The notes: generated by a model from the sequence alone, not told the origin. A stretch of 64,000 nucleotides of DNA from Comamonadaceae bacterium (GCA_947448735.1 CANFOS010000006.1:1-64000), one strand, 5' to 3'; counted from the stretch's first letter, positions 33,461 to 42,913 are shown. Translations and numbers: made by a program.

Positions 33461-34252
33461 TCACATCACGGGCCTGAAAAGCCGCAGCCACTTTCTGGCA
33501 GGCAAGCCCCAGCGCGACTCAATGTCAGAGGCCTTGAGCAGCAAATCATCCCGCTCGGGGCGGGTTGGCTCGCGCTGGGCCAGCACCACGGTATTGCCTT
33601 CTTTGGTCGGGGTGAAAGCCCACACCGCCTGCGGGCCAAAGGCCTCGGCTATTTTGCTCAGAGACTTCTCGTAGCTGGCGTTGCGGCCAAACAGGTTGAC
33701 TGTCATCACACCGTTTTCAGCCAGCAACTGGTAGCAGTGGTCGTAAAACGCCTGGCTGTCCAGCACCGGGGCGGCGGCCTCGTGATCGTACAAATCGACA
33801 TGCAGCATGTCCACCGTTTCAATATGCTGCGGTTTTTGAATTTCCAGTCCGGCATCGGCCTGGATCACGGTCAGCCGTTGGTCGTCTTTGGCCAGCTTGA
33901 ACCAGGTGCGGCAAGCGGTGATGACCTGCGGGTTGATCTCGATGGCGGTGGTGGTCATGCGCAGTTTTTTGTGGCAAAACTTGGTCAGTGTGGCTGCGCC
34001 CAGGCCCAACTGCATGGCGCGCAGCTTGGGTACGGCAAGGGGTTCAAAAAACAGCAGCCCCGCCATCATGCGCTGCACGTATTCCAGCTCGATCTCATAG
34101 GGCTCGTCGAGCAGCATGGATCCTTGTACCCACAGGGTACCCAGGTGCAGGTAACGCACATCGCCGTAGTCGGAGAAGTTGACTTCGGGCAAGGTCGGGA
34201 GGGTGGGGCTTGATTTTTTGTCTGTCAAAGTAGGTTTTGATGTGTAACGCAA
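33461..34252 (-). CDS. spermidine-synthase-like methyltransferase-fold protein
   Basis: A 263-residue protein of the spermidine synthase (SpeE) superfamily. The SAM-type loop is AMQLGLGAATLTKFCHKKL, followed by TAIEINPQVITACR, VIQADAGLEIQ and DMLHVDLYDHEAAAP. The N-terminal strands seen in true SpeE are short. Many such proteins in Burkholderiales are annotated only as spermidine synthase-like. The enzymatic role is unproven. The sequence upstream of its ATG holds an AT-rich repeat. Confidence 0.82.
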   Translation of the reverse strand: MRYTSKPTLTDKKSSPTLPTLPEVNFSDYGDVRYLHLGTLWVQGSMLLDEPYEIELEYVQRMMAGLLFFEPLAVPKLRAMQLGLGAATLTKFCHKKLRMTTTAIEINPQVITACRTWFKLAKDDQRLTVIQADAGLEIQKPQHIETVDMLHVDLYDHEAAAPVLDSQAFYDHCYQLLAENGVMTVNLFGRNASYEKSLSKIAEAFGPQAVWAFTPTKEGNTVVLAQREPTRPERDDLLLKASDIESRWGLPARKWLRLFRPVM

Positions 34253-34262
34253 GCTTCTGGTT

Positions 34263-34319
34263 GCTATTTATATAATAGCAGGTTGCGCATATTTTGATTG
34301 GCCTGCAGCCTGAAAATGC
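34263..34319 (+). repeat. AT-rich dispersed repeat, copy 6 (intergenic)
   Basis: Blocks: GCTATTTATATAATAGCAGG, TTGCGCATATTTTG, TTGGCCTGCAGCC, AAAATGC. It lies between the SpeE-like start and the tatD stop. Its final GAAAATGC pairs with GCATTTTC at 34350-34357, inside the tatD 3' end, giving a possible long hairpin. Confidence 0.75.
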
Positions 34320-34330
34320 AAAAAAGACAC

Positions 34331-35197
34331 CTAAAACCGGTTTTTTTCGGCATTTTCAAGCAGTCCAGCCAGTTTCGGCAGGGCTTGCAGGGCGTTGGCG
34401 GTGGTGGCACCGGCCAATTCGATAAGCGGCATGGCGCGCAGATCTGCCACCTGCTGGGCAATGCGGGGCAACTCGGCAGGCTCGTTGCGGCCTTGGGGTG
34501 TGCCCAATGCCCGCTCGCTGGCGGTGGTGTACAGCCAGTGCGGAGGAATGTCAGGCGAATCAGTCTCCATCACCAGTGCGGTTAAAGGTAGTTCAACCGC
34601 CAGCCGCCGCAATTGCAGGGCGGTTTCAAAAGTGACCGCGCCGCCAAAACCGAGTTTGAAGCCCAGCTTGATGAATTCTTCAGCCTGCTGGCGGCTGCCG
34701 TTGAAGGCGTGGGCGATACCGTGCCAGCCGCCACCAGGGGCCAGCTCACGCAAGTGTTTGAGCAGACTGTCCGCCGATCGGCGCACATGCAGGACGACGG
34801 GCAGTTGGTGTTTTTTCGCCAGCTTGAGCTGCTCCCGGTAGAAAAACGCCTGCCGCTCGCGCATCGGGCTTGTTTGCAGTTCAGGCACAAAATAATCAAG
34901 ACCGATTTCACCGACAGCCACCAGACGGGGGTCTGACTGCCGCAAGGTCAGTTCCTCATCGAGCCTTTTTAAGTCCGCTTCTTTTGTCTGGGGCACACAC
35001 AAGGGGTGAATGCCCAGCGCGTAGCTGTAACCAAAGCGGCCTGCAGTCAGGCGGACCGCGTCAAAATTGCTCACATGGACAGCCGGCAGCACGCAATGCC
35101 TGACTCCGGCGGCCAGCGCACGCGCTGCCACTTCTGCCAGGTCGCCGCCCAACTCGGGCGCGTCCAGGTGGCAATGGGTGTCAATCCAGAAGCTCAT
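34331..35197 (-). CDS. TatD-family metal-dependent DNase
   Basis: A 288-residue TIM-barrel hydrolase. Metal ligands are in WIDTHCHLDAPELGG (His8 and His10), GEIGLDYF, VVLHVRRS, IAHAFNGS and ETDSPDIPP. TatD proteins are 3'-5' DNA exonucleases and may act on other phosphoesters. It starts at ATG 35197. Its C-terminal codons lie just past an AT-rich repeat. Confidence 0.93.
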   Translation of the reverse strand: MSFWIDTHCHLDAPELGGDLAEVAARALAAGVRHCVLPAVHVSNFDAVRLTAGRFGYSYALGIHPLCVPQTKEADLKRLDEELTLRQSDPRLVAVGEIGLDYFVPELQTSPMRERQAFFYREQLKLAKKHQLPVVLHVRRSADSLLKHLRELAPGGGWHGIAHAFNGSRQQAEEFIKLGFKLGFGGAVTFETALQLRRLAVELPLTALVMETDSPDIPPHWLYTTASERALGTPQGRNEPAELPRIAQQVADLRAMPLIELAGATTANALQALPKLAGLLENAEKNRF

Positions 35198-35283
35198 TTG
35201 TTCATGGGGTTGCGACTGTCAAAGTCAGGTGCAAAGATTGAAAAATCGTGATACGGTAGATGCTCATTGTCACAGGTGCACCG

Positions 35284-36177
35284 ATGAAAAGACCCGCCCT
35301 TTACAGCAGATCTGCCACAGCACAACCCGCAGCCAGTTCGGTGCCTGCCGAGGTTACGCCAAGGCGCTGGCGAATGTCGGCGCTGCGCAAGCAACTGGCT
35401 GACAAACAGCTACATCTGCTTTGGTCAGTGGTGGGTTTGCTGGCCTTGCTGCTGACGGCGAGTCTGGTTCACAGAACGCAGGGCGAGCGCAAGCTGACCC
35501 AGGAAGACATCAATGCAGCGGTGTTGAAAACCCTGGAAACCACACAGTTGCCCTCGGCGGCGGCCAAAGCCTATGACCTGATCAGTCCCTCGGTGGTGCG
35601 GGTGGTCGGTTACGTCAAAGACAAGAACGGCGAGCCCTCCGAGCGCAGTGTGGGCACCGGCGTGGTGATTGTTGACAAAGGCATCATCCTGACCAATCTG
35701 CACGTGGTGCAAGGCGCTGAAACCATCCACATCACTTTTGCTGATGGCCTGACAACCACCGCCTCCATCACTGGCGCACAGCCCGAAAACGACCTGGCCG
35801 TGCTGCAGGCCCACAAAATTCCCGACGACATGATTGCCGCCACCATGCGCTCGACGGCCGACTTGCGGCCCGGCGATCAGGTGATGGCGGTCGGCTACCC
35901 GTTCGGTATCGGGCCGTCTGCATCCAGCGGTATTGTGTCGGGACTGAAGCGAACATTTCGCTCGCCAGAAGGCCAGCAAGAGATGCGCAACCTGATTCAA
36001 TTTGATGCCGCCGCCAACCCCGGCAATTCCGGCGGGCCCCTGGTCACGATGGACGGTGAGGTGGTGGGCATCGTGACTGCCATTTACAACCCGAACCAGC
36101 AGCGCACGTTTGTGGGCATCGGTTTTGCTGTTCCCATCGAGAACGCCGCGTCGGCTGTCGGCATGCCTCCTTTTTAA
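35284..36177 (+). CDS. membrane-anchored trypsin-like serine protease, no PDZ
   Basis: A 297-residue S1C protease from ATG 35284. One hydrophobic segment (LLWSVVGLLALLLTASLV, about residues 42-59) anchors it, with the protease domain probably periplasmic. The triad is visible: His in ILTNLHVVQ, Asp in ENDLAVL, Ser in NPGNSGGPLV. It ends shortly after the catalytic domain (GIGFAVPI) and lacks the PDZ domain of HtrA proteins. It lies 25 bp upstream of moxR and may belong to that envelope-stress operon. Confidence 0.87.
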   Translation: MKRPALYSRSATAQPAASSVPAEVTPRRWRMSALRKQLADKQLHLLWSVVGLLALLLTASLVHRTQGERKLTQEDINAAVLKTLETTQLPSAAAKAYDLISPSVVRVVGYVKDKNGEPSERSVGTGVVIVDKGIILTNLHVVQGAETIHITFADGLTTTASITGAQPENDLAVLQAHKIPDDMIAATMRSTADLRPGDQVMAVGYPFGIGPSASSGIVSGLKRTFRSPEGQQEMRNLIQFDAAANPGNSGGPLVTMDGEVVGIVTAIYNPNQQRTFVGIGFAVPIENAASAVGMPPF

Positions 36178-36202
36178 CTTTTTATCTTCAACAAATACAC
36201 CC

Positions 36203-37201
36203 ATGCAAGATACGAACCAAAACACCGCCCAGCTCATGGAGCAAATCCTTTACGAAGTCAAACGCGTCGTCGTCGGGCAAGACAAGTTTTTGGAGCGCGT
36301 GATGGTCGCCATCCTCGCCCAGGGTCACTTGCTGGTCGAAGGCGTGCCGGGGCTGGCCAAAACACTCACCGTCAAAACGCTGGCCAACACTGTCACGGGC
36401 GACTTCAAACGCATCCAGTTCACGCCCGATTTGGTGCCTGCGGATTTGATTGGCACGCGCATTTACAACCAGAAAACCGGCGAGTTCAGCACCTCACTCG
36501 GCCCGGTGTTCACCAACCTGCTGCTGGCCGACGAAATCAACCGTGCACCGGCCAAGGTGCAAAGCGCTTTGCTGGAGGTGATGCAGGAAAGGCAAGTCAC
36601 GATTGCCGGCGTGACACACAAAGTGCCGTCGCCCTTTCTGGTGATGGCCACACAAAACCCGATTGAAACCGAGGGCACCTACCCGCTGCCCGAAGCGCAG
36701 GTGGACCGCTTCATGATGAAGGTTTTGGTCGATTACCCGACGAATGAAGAAGAATTTGTGATTGTCCAGCGCGTGATCGGGCCAGCCGTGGCGGTGTCTG
36801 CCGTGGCCACTACCGCGCAACTGGCCGCCCTGCAAGCCCAGTGCCGTCAGGTGTATGTCGACCCATCGCTGGTGCAGTATGCGGTTCAGCTGGTGTCCGC
36901 AACGCGTGACCCAGACCGGCACGGCATGAAAGAGCTCGCCCGCTTCATCACCTTTGGAGCCAGCCCGCGTGCCACGATTAACTTGACCGAGGGCGCGCGC
37001 GCGCTGGCCATGCTGCGCGGCCGCAGCTACGCGCTGCCTGAAGACATGACCGACCTGGTGCCTGATGTGCTGCGGCACCGTCTGGTGCTCTCATACGAGG
37101 CGCTGTCTGAAGGCTTGACTGCCGATGCTGTGGTCAGCAAGATCATGGCGAAAATTCCGCAACCCGCAAAACCGTTAGCGCATGAGCAGCTCCCAACCTA
37201 A
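36203..37201 (+). CDS. MoxR-family AAA ATPase
   Basis: A 332-residue AAA ATPase starting at ATG 36203 (MQDTNQNTAQLM). The longer frame from 36110 runs through the previous gene. Walker A is LVEGVPGLAKTLTVKTLA, Walker B is LLLADEINRAPAKVQSALLEVMQE, sensor 1 is MATQNPIETEGTYPLPEAQVDRF, and a C-terminal lid follows (GASPRATINLTEGARAL). MoxR ATPases act as chaperones with VWA proteins in maturation of envelope or metal enzymes. It overlaps the DUF58 gene by 20 bp. Confidence 0.94.
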   Translation: MQDTNQNTAQLMEQILYEVKRVVVGQDKFLERVMVAILAQGHLLVEGVPGLAKTLTVKTLANTVTGDFKRIQFTPDLVPADLIGTRIYNQKTGEFSTSLGPVFTNLLLADEINRAPAKVQSALLEVMQERQVTIAGVTHKVPSPFLVMATQNPIETEGTYPLPEAQVDRFMMKVLVDYPTNEEEFVIVQRVIGPAVAVSAVATTAQLAALQAQCRQVYVDPSLVQYAVQLVSATRDPDRHGMKELARFITFGASPRATINLTEGARALAMLRGRSYALPEDMTDLVPDVLRHRLVLSYEALSEGLTADAVVSKIMAKIPQPAKPLAHEQLPT

Positions 37202-38132
37202 ACACAAGGAAGGTGCAGAGCAGCTTCTGCGTCGTCTGGAATGGACGGTGCTGCGCCGCCTCGATGGCCTGCTGCAGGGCGACTACCGCACACTGCTGCG
37301 CGGCACCGGCATGGACCTGGCCGACCTGCGCGAGTACCAGCACCACGACGACGTGCGGCACATGGACTGGAACGTGACGGCCCGCTTGCAGCAACCGCAT
37401 GTGCGGGTGTTCACGGAAGACCGTGAAATGAGCGCCTGGTTTTTGCTCGACCTGAGCCCGTCGATGGACTTTGGCTCGGGTGACCAGCGCAAGCGCAGCT
37501 TGTCGGCAGAGTTTGTCGCGGTACTGGCGCGCATGCTGACGCGACACGGCAACCGTGTGGGCGCCATGTTATACGGCTCCGGGGTGGACACCGTCATCCC
37601 CGCACGGGGCGGCAGGCACCACATTTTGCAGCTGCTACATACCCTGCAAATACGTCCTGAAGCCGCGCAGGCGGGCCCGACCAAGCTGCATGAGTTGCTG
37701 GCTTCAGCAGCGCAGACGGTGCGCAGGCGCTCAACGATTTTTGTGGTGTCTGACTTCATCAGCGAGTCGGGTTGGGAAAAACCGCTGGGTAGGCTCGCGC
37801 AGCGGCACGAAGTCGTTGCCGTGCGGCTGCTCGACCCGATGGAGCTGCAACTGCCTGACCTCGGCTTGATCCCCATCCTTGACGCGGAGACCGGCGAACA
37901 ACTGCTGGTCGATACCAGCGACAAGGGCTTTCGCCAACGCTTTGCCCGCATTGCGGCACAGCGTGAGGCCGACTTGCGGCAATCGCTTGCCAAAGCCGGC
38001 GTGGACACGCTGGAGCTGTCCACCGATGGTGACCTGGTGGACTGCTTGACACGCTTTATCGACTTGCGAAAGCGCCGCGCCAGAGCCTCTGGCGGCGACC
38101 GATTGCCGGCCCATTTGGCGCAGGCTGCATAA
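37182..38132 (+). CDS. DUF58 domain protein of the MoxR operon
   Basis: A 316-residue DUF58 protein. The family motif is DLREYQHHDDVRHMDWNVTAR at about 46-66, followed by a degenerate VWA-like domain (TEDREMSAWFLLDLSPSMDFG, with the DxSxS-like metal site). The start overlaps moxR, implying coupling. Between residues 147 and 161 (HHILQLLHTLQIRPE) the DNA weakly resembles the AT-rich repeat. It works with MoxR and the downstream VWA protein. The client is unknown. Confidence 0.92.
   Translation: MSSSQPKHKEGAEQLLRRLEWTVLRRLDGLLQGDYRTLLRGTGMDLADLREYQHHDDVRHMDWNVTARLQQPHVRVFTEDREMSAWFLLDLSPSMDFGSGDQRKRSLSAEFVAVLARMLTRHGNRVGAMLYGSGVDTVIPARGGRHHILQLLHTLQIRPEAAQAGPTKLHELLASAAQTVRRRSTIFVVSDFISESGWEKPLGRLAQRHEVVAVRLLDPMELQLPDLGLIPILDAETGEQLLVDTSDKGFRQRFARIAAQREADLRQSLAKAGVDTLELSTDGDLVDCLTRFIDLRKRRARASGGDRLPAHLAQAA
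37623..37666 (+). repeat. weak match to the AT-rich repeat inside the DUF58 gene
   Basis: ATTTTGCAGCTGCTACAT is followed by TGCAAATACGTCCTGAAGCC. The distance between AGCT and the CTGnAGC block is about the same as in clear copies. The first block is missing, so chance is possible. Confidence 0.3.
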
Positions 38133-38152
38133 ATACCTATCAAGGACCAGCG

Positions 38153-39223
38153 ATGACCGCCCCCATGACCTTCCTGTGGCCCCAATTTCTGTGGCTGTTG
38201 TTACTCTTGCCGCTGCTGGTGCTGCTGTACGTCTGGCTGCTGCGCCGCAAGAAAAAAATGGCGCTGCGCTACGCCAGCCTGTCCATCGTGCGCGAGGCCA
38301 TGGGCAAAGGCCAGAGCTTCAAGAGGCATATACCGCCGCTGCTGTTTTTATTGTCTTTGGCGGTCATGCTGCTGGCGTCCAGCCGGCCCTTTGCCGTCAT
38401 CACCTTGCCGTCAGATCAGCAAACCATCATGCTGGCGATGGATGTGTCAGGCAGCATGCGGGCAACCGATGTCAAACCCAACCGACTGGTGGCAGCACAA
38501 GAAGCTGCCAAGGCGTTTTTGACGCAACTGCCGCGCAACGTTCGCGTGGGTATTGTGGCGTTTGCTGGCACCGCCTCGGTGGTGCAGCCGCCCACACTGA
38601 GCCGTGAAGACCTGGTGGCCGCCATTGACAAATTCCAGATGCAGCGCGGCACGGCGATTGGCAATGGCATTGTGGTGTCGCTGGCTGAGCTGTTCCCCGA
38701 TGCGGGCATCGACATTGCGTCCATGCAATCAGGCCGGGACCGCCAACGCGGCGTTGCGATTGACCAGCAGCCCGCAGCCGGTAAAGACGGCAAAGAAAAG
38801 AAGCCTTTTGTGCCTGTAGCTCCCGGTTCCTATACCTCCGCCGCTATCATTTTGTTGACCGACGGCCAGCGCACAACAGGCGTTGATTCCATGGATGCCG
38901 CCAAGGTCGCTGCTGACCGCGGCGTGCGCATTTACACCGTCGGCGTCGGCACGGTCGACGGCGAAACAATTGGTTTTGAAGGCTGGTCCATGCGCGTCAA
39001 GCTCGACGAGGAAACCCTCAAAGGCATTGCACGCAACACCCAGGCTGAATACTTTTATGCGGGCACGGCAGGCGACTTGAAGAAGGTTTACGAGTCACTC
39101 AGCTCGCGATTGACGGTGGTGAAAAAAGAAACCGAAATTTCCGGACTGCTGGCGCTGGTCGCTGCCGCCTTTGCGCTGGTGTCTGCAGGTTTGTCGCTCG
39201 CCTGGTTCAACCGGATTCTTTAA
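38153..39223 (+). CDS. membrane VWA-domain protein (BatA-like)
   Basis: A 356-residue protein starting at ATG 38153 with AAGGA upstream. Two N-terminal hydrophobic helices (FLWLLLLLPLLVLLYVWLL-like, then LLFLLSLAVMLLASS) precede a VWA domain with the metal site AMDVSGSMRATD and later LLTDGQRTTGVD. A C-terminal helix (LLALVAAAFALVSAGLSLAW) re-enters the membrane. The linker before the TDGQ strand is encoded in part by an AT-rich repeat copy. It completes the MoxR-DUF58-VWA set. Its last 17 bp overlap the convergent VOC gene. Confidence 0.92.
   Translation: MTAPMTFLWPQFLWLLLLLPLLVLLYVWLLRRKKKMALRYASLSIVREAMGKGQSFKRHIPPLLFLLSLAVMLLASSRPFAVITLPSDQQTIMLAMDVSGSMRATDVKPNRLVAAQEAAKAFLTQLPRNVRVGIVAFAGTASVVQPPTLSREDLVAAIDKFQMQRGTAIGNGIVVSLAELFPDAGIDIASMQSGRDRQRGVAIDQQPAAGKDGKEKKPFVPVAPGSYTSAAIILLTDGQRTTGVDSMDAAKVAADRGVRIYTVGVGTVDGETIGFEGWSMRVKLDEETLKGIARNTQAEYFYAGTAGDLKKVYESLSSRLTVVKKETEISGLLALVAAAFALVSAGLSLAWFNRIL
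38801..38855 (-). repeat. AT-rich dispersed repeat, copy 7 (inside the VWA gene)
   Basis: Read on the minus strand: AAAATGATAGCGGCGGAGG, then TATAGGAACC, then GGGAGCTACAGGC. The final block fits the GGGCTACAGGCC form of the copy at 52100. The first part is diverged. It is in frame and codes for part of the VWA domain loop. Confidence 0.5.
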
Positions 39224-39773
39224 AGGGCTTCGTCGCCCGCTCAGCCCGCCACTGCTGCTTGCGTGCCGTCCATTCGGCCAGTCGGGCATGCACGGTGCTG
39301 CTTTCTTTTTGCATCTGCACCTCGTCGGCCAGTTGGGCGGTCAGCTCCAGCCGCACACCGTTCGGGTCAAAAAAGTAAATGCTTTTGAAAATGTGGTGGT
39401 CGGTCACGCCCAGCACGGCAATGCCCTCGGCCTGAAGCCGGGTTTTCATGGCCTCCAGCTCAGGCACGGTGTTGACGCGAAACGAAATGTGATTCACCCA
39501 CGCCGGCGTATTGGGCGATGGCAGCGCGGCCTCATCGTCACCCAGGTCAAAAAACGCAATGAACGAACCGTCTTGCAGCCTGAAGAAAAAGTGGGTGTAG
39601 GGGCAGTATTCACCGGTACTCGGCACGATGTCGCTCTGGATGATATGAAACAGCGGCAGGCCCAGAATGTCCTCATAAAAATGTCGCGTTTCCTCAGCGT
39701 CTTTGGCGCGGTAGGCGTAATGGTGCAGCTGCTGGATGGGGGCAGGCGGGGGCAGCTTGTCAAAGGGTGTCAT
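39207..39773 (-). CDS. VOC-family (glyoxalase/dioxygenase fold) protein
   Basis: A 188-residue single-module VOC protein: LHHYAYRAKDAEETRHFYEDILGLPLFH at the N-terminus, HISFRVNTVPELEAMKTRL, then DHHIFKSIYFFDPNGVRLEL. The metal-binding pattern His, Glu/His, Glu is compatible with a metal-dependent lyase or dioxygenase. It ends inside the convergent VWA gene. The substrate is not known. Confidence 0.82.
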   Translation of the reverse strand: MTPFDKLPPPAPIQQLHHYAYRAKDAEETRHFYEDILGLPLFHIIQSDIVPSTGEYCPYTHFFFRLQDGSFIAFFDLGDDEAALPSPNTPAWVNHISFRVNTVPELEAMKTRLQAEGIAVLGVTDHHIFKSIYFFDPNGVRLELTAQLADEVQMQKESSTVHARLAEWTARKQQWRAERATKPFKESG

Positions 39774-39912
39774 TTTTTGAGTTTTTTCACTGTTTACCTA
39801 TTCGTAACGAGTTTACTGTATCGTAATTTTGCGGGGCTGCAAAGCTGTACCAACCGCCAGCAGACGACGGGCTGAAGTAAAGTCAGGACACTTTTCATCC
39901 ACACCTCAAACC

Positions 39913-40689
39913 ATGTTGTTTTTACTGTCCCCGGCCAAGTCACTTGACTACGACACGCCCCCACAAGTGAGCAAACACACCCAGCCGCTGTTTACCCGCC
40001 AGTCGGCGGCGCTGATCGAGGTGCTCAAAACCAAAACCCCGCAAGACATCAGCAGCCTGATGAAGCTGTCGGATGCCTTGTCGGGGTTGAACGTGGGGCG
40101 CTACCAGGCATGGTCTGAGAAATTCACCTCGAAAAATGCCAAGCAGGCGCTGCTGGCCTTCAATGGCGATGTGTACGAAGGCCTGAATGCCCAAACCCTG
40201 AGCGCGGCACAACTTGACTGGGCGCAAGACCACGTTTGCATCCTCAGTGGCTTGTACGGTGTGCTGCGGCCGCTTGACCTGATGCAACCGTACCGGCTGG
40301 AAATGGGCACCGCCCTGGCCACGCCCAAAGGTAAAAATCTCTACCAGTTCTGGGACGCGCAACTGTCAAGTTACCTGAATGAAAGAGCGGCAGCCGACAA
40401 AGCGCCTGTCGTGGTCAATCTGGCGAGTGAGGAGTATTTCAAGGCGGTGGACAGGACTGCCCTAAAAGCCCGTGTGGTGAGCTGCGTGTTTGAAGACTAC
40501 AAGAATGGGCGCTACAAAATCATCAGCTTTCATGCCAAGCGCGCGCGGGGATTGATGGCGCGCTACGCGATTGACAAAAAAGTGGGCAGCGTTAAGGCAC
40601 TCGAGGGTTTTAACAGTGAGGGCTGGCGCTTTGAAGCCGCCTTGTCTGGCTCCGACCGCCTGGTCTTTCGGCGCAAGCTGCCAGAATGA
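39913..40689 (+). CDS. yaaA: peroxide stress protein YaaA (DUF328)
   Basis: A 258-residue protein, the family length, starting at ATG 39913 (MLFLLSPAKSLDYD). The signature PAKSLDY is at the N-terminus, with FNGDVYEGLNAQTL, ILSGLYGVLRPLDLMQPYRLEMGT, VVNLASEEYFKAV and FHAKRARGLMARY further on. YaaA limits intracellular iron and DNA damage during peroxide stress and has a DNA-binding fold. An alpha/beta hydrolase gene follows 4 bp downstream. Confidence 0.93.
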   Translation: MLFLLSPAKSLDYDTPPQVSKHTQPLFTRQSAALIEVLKTKTPQDISSLMKLSDALSGLNVGRYQAWSEKFTSKNAKQALLAFNGDVYEGLNAQTLSAAQLDWAQDHVCILSGLYGVLRPLDLMQPYRLEMGTALATPKGKNLYQFWDAQLSSYLNERAAADKAPVVVNLASEEYFKAVDRTALKARVVSCVFEDYKNGRYKIISFHAKRARGLMARYAIDKKVGSVKALEGFNSEGWRFEAALSGSDRLVFRRKLPE

Positions 40690-40693
40690 ACCC

Positions 40694-41587
40694 ATGAAAA
40701 TCACCGCCAACAACATTCAGATTGAAGTTGAAGACAGCGCGCCTGGCGCGAGCCATCTGCCCGTCGTGCTGCTCATCATGGGCCTGGGCATGCAACTGGT
40801 AGCCTGGCCGCCGGGGCTGGTGCGCGGCCTGGTCAACGCCGGCTTTCGTGTGGTCCGGTTTGACAATCGCGACATTGGCCTGAGCGAGAAGTTTCACCAT
40901 CTGGGCTTGCCCAACATGCTCTGGCTGGGCCTGAAGTACAAACTCGGTCTGACGGTTGCCTCGCCTTACAGTCTGGGGGACATGGCACGCGACACGTTGG
41001 GGGTGCTCGATGCCTTGAGCATTGACAGCGCGCACATCGTTGGCTTGAGCATGGGCGGCATGGTGGCCCAGCGCGTGGCCTTGTTGGCGCCGGACCGTTG
41101 TTTGAGTTTGACCAGCATCATGAGCTCCAGCGGCGCCCGCGGCCTGCCAGCGGCCAAACCGGCTGTCACGCGCTTGCTGCTGAGTCGGCCTGCCGACAAG
41201 AGCCTGGACGCCGCCATTGCGCACAGCGTCAAGGTGTTCAAGGCCATTGGCGGCCCGGCGTTTCCCATCGACGATGAAGACCGGCGCACGGCGGTTGCGT
41301 ACAGCCTCAAGCGCAGCCATTACCGGCACGGCATCCTGCGGCAAATGACGGCGATTTTGGCTGACCATCGGCGGGCTGACGAGCTGGCAAGTATCAAGCT
41401 GCCAACGCTGGTGGTGCACGGCAAGGCCGACCCGCTGGTGCCTTTCGCCTGCGGCGAGGACACCGCCCGGCGCATACCCGGTGCCAAACTGGTGGGTATT
41501 GACGGCATGGGCCACGACCTGCCACCCGGGGTGGTCGAGCGCCTGCTGCCTTTGCTGACGGCACACATGCAAGCAACACACACTTGA
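40694..41587 (+). CDS. alpha/beta hydrolase
   Basis: A 297-residue hydrolase from ATG 40694. The fold is clear: VVLLIMGLGMQLVAWPP (oxyanion region), RFDNRDIGLSEKF, nucleophile elbow GLSMGGMVAQRVA, Asp in HGKADPLVPFACG and His in GMGHDLPPGV. Relatives include esterases and lactonases. The substrate is unknown. It is probably cotranscribed with yaaA and queF. Confidence 0.9.
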   Translation: MKITANNIQIEVEDSAPGASHLPVVLLIMGLGMQLVAWPPGLVRGLVNAGFRVVRFDNRDIGLSEKFHHLGLPNMLWLGLKYKLGLTVASPYSLGDMARDTLGVLDALSIDSAHIVGLSMGGMVAQRVALLAPDRCLSLTSIMSSSGARGLPAAKPAVTRLLLSRPADKSLDAAIAHSVKVFKAIGGPAFPIDDEDRRTAVAYSLKRSHYRHGILRQMTAILADHRRADELASIKLPTLVVHGKADPLVPFACGEDTARRIPGAKLVGIDGMGHDLPPGVVERLLPLLTAHMQATHT

Positions 41588-41602
41588 ATCGACCTGACAT
41601 TC

Positions 41603-42430
41603 ATGAACACCCCAGAACAATCCCAGTTGGGCAAAGCGGCCAGCTATGAAGACCAGTACGATGCGTCGCTGCTGTTCCCGATGCCACGGGCCAGCAAGCG
41701 CCACGACATCGGCGTGGCCGATGCCGCACCATTTTTTGGTGCCGACATGTGGACGGCCTACGAGCTCGGCTGGCTGAACTTGCGCGGCAAGCCACAAGTG
41801 GCGCTGGCCCAGATCACCGTGCCGTGCGAGTCGCCCAACATTGTCGAAAGCAAGTCCTTCAAGCTGTACCTGAACAGTTTTACCAACACCCGTTTTGCCG
41901 ACGCCCGCGATGTGCGCGAACGGATACGCGCCGACATCAGCGCCGCGACCGGCAGCGGTATTGGCATCAAAACCATCGGTCCCGAGTTGTTTGACCGCGA
42001 GCCGATCCATGAAATGGACGGGCTGAACCTGGACCGGCTGGATGTTGAGTGCATTCACTACACGCCCACGCCTGAGCTGCTGTTCGCCGAGTTTGACGAG
42101 CCGGCCGTGACGGAAACGCTGACCAGCAATCTGCTCAAAAGCAATTGCCTCGTGACTGGCCAGCCCGACTGGGGCAGTGTGCAAATCGCCTACTCAGGCC
42201 CAGCCATCAACCAGGAAGGCCTGCTGCAATACCTGGTGAGCTACCGCAACCACAACGAGTTTCATGAGCAGTGCGTAGAGCGAATTTTTATGGACGTGTG
42301 GACGCGCTGCAAACCGATCAAGCTGTCGGTGTACGCACGCTACACCAGGCGTGGCGGACTGGACATCAACCCGTTTCGCACCAGTTACCCGCAGCAGTTG
42401 CCGTTGAACGTGCGGACCGCGCGGCAGTGA
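41603..42430 (+). CDS. queF: NADPH-dependent 7-cyano-7-deazaguanine reductase
   Basis: A 275-residue two-domain (E. coli-type) QueF. It reduces preQ0 to preQ1 in queuosine synthesis. Motifs are [18 protein letters not shown], the QueF box [12 protein letters not shown], the catalytic Cys in [14 protein letters not shown], and [12 protein letters not shown] with [10 protein letters not shown]. The stop codon directly abuts that of the convergent TPR gene. Confidence 0.95.
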   Translation: MNTPEQSQLGKAASYEDQYDASLLFPMPRASKRHDIGVADAAPFFGADMWTAYELGWLNLRGKPQVALAQITVPCESPNIVESKSFKLYLNSFTNTRFADARDVRERIRADISAATGSGIGIKTIGPELFDREPIHEMDGLNLDRLDVECIHYTPTPELLFAEFDEPAVTETLTSNLLKSNCLVTGQPDWGSVQIAYSGPAINQEGLLQYLVSYRNHNEFHEQCVERIFMDVWTRCKPIKLSVYARYTRRGGLDINPFRTSYPQQLPLNVRTARQ

Positions 42431-42913
42431 TTATTTGGCTGCAGGCTTGTAAGCTGCAATGGCTTTGGCCAGGTCGGTGGTTTCTTCGCAGCTGGTGCAA
42501 ATGGCCTTGAGCCTTGCCAGTTGCGCTTCGGCCTTTTCCTTTTGGTTCACTTTCAGATACGCCACACCCGAATACTCAAGCGCACCTTTGTGCTTCGGGT
42601 CGAGCGCCAGCGCTTTGTCGTAGGCCGCAAAGGCCTCGTCGTACTTGCCCAGCCAGCGGCTGGCGTAGCCCAGCAGGTTGTAGCCATCCGCGTTTTTAGG
42701 ATTGTCTGCCACCACTTTTTTAAAGCTTTCGGCAGCCAGTGACCAGTTTTTGGCTGCCAGGGCTTTTTTACCGATGGCGAAGTCGTCGGTTTTGGCACTT
42801 TCTACCGGCGTGGGGGAGGTGTCGGCAGCCAGGCTCAAGGCGGGGCAGCCGAGTGTCATCATAGGCAGGGAAATCAGCAAGCGGGTAAAAAGACGGGTCA
42901 TGGCAGGTTTCAT
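42431..42913 (-). CDS. exported tetratricopeptide-repeat protein
   Basis: A 160-residue protein. A signal peptide (RLFTRLLISLPMMTLGCPALSLAA) precedes two to three TPR units (AAKNWSLAAESFKKVV, ADGYNLLGYASRWLGKYDEA, AYDKALALDPKHKGALEYSGVAYL). A Cys pair (CTSCEETT) lies near the C-terminus. ATG 42901 (MTRLF) is an alternative start. TPRs mediate protein contacts. The partner is unknown. Confidence 0.85.
   Translation of the reverse strand: MKPAMTRLFTRLLISLPMMTLGCPALSLAADTSPTPVESAKTDDFAIGKKALAAKNWSLAAESFKKVVADNPKNADGYNLLGYASRWLGKYDEAFAAYDKALALDPKHKGALEYSGVAYLKVNQKEKAEAQLARLKAICTSCEETTDLAKAIAAYKPAAK

Noticed and set aside
40610-42184. 524-codon minus-strand ORF opposite the hydrolase and queF
   Set aside because: It is antisense to two well-supported genes, and its His/Gln/Val/Ala-rich composition matches no protein family.
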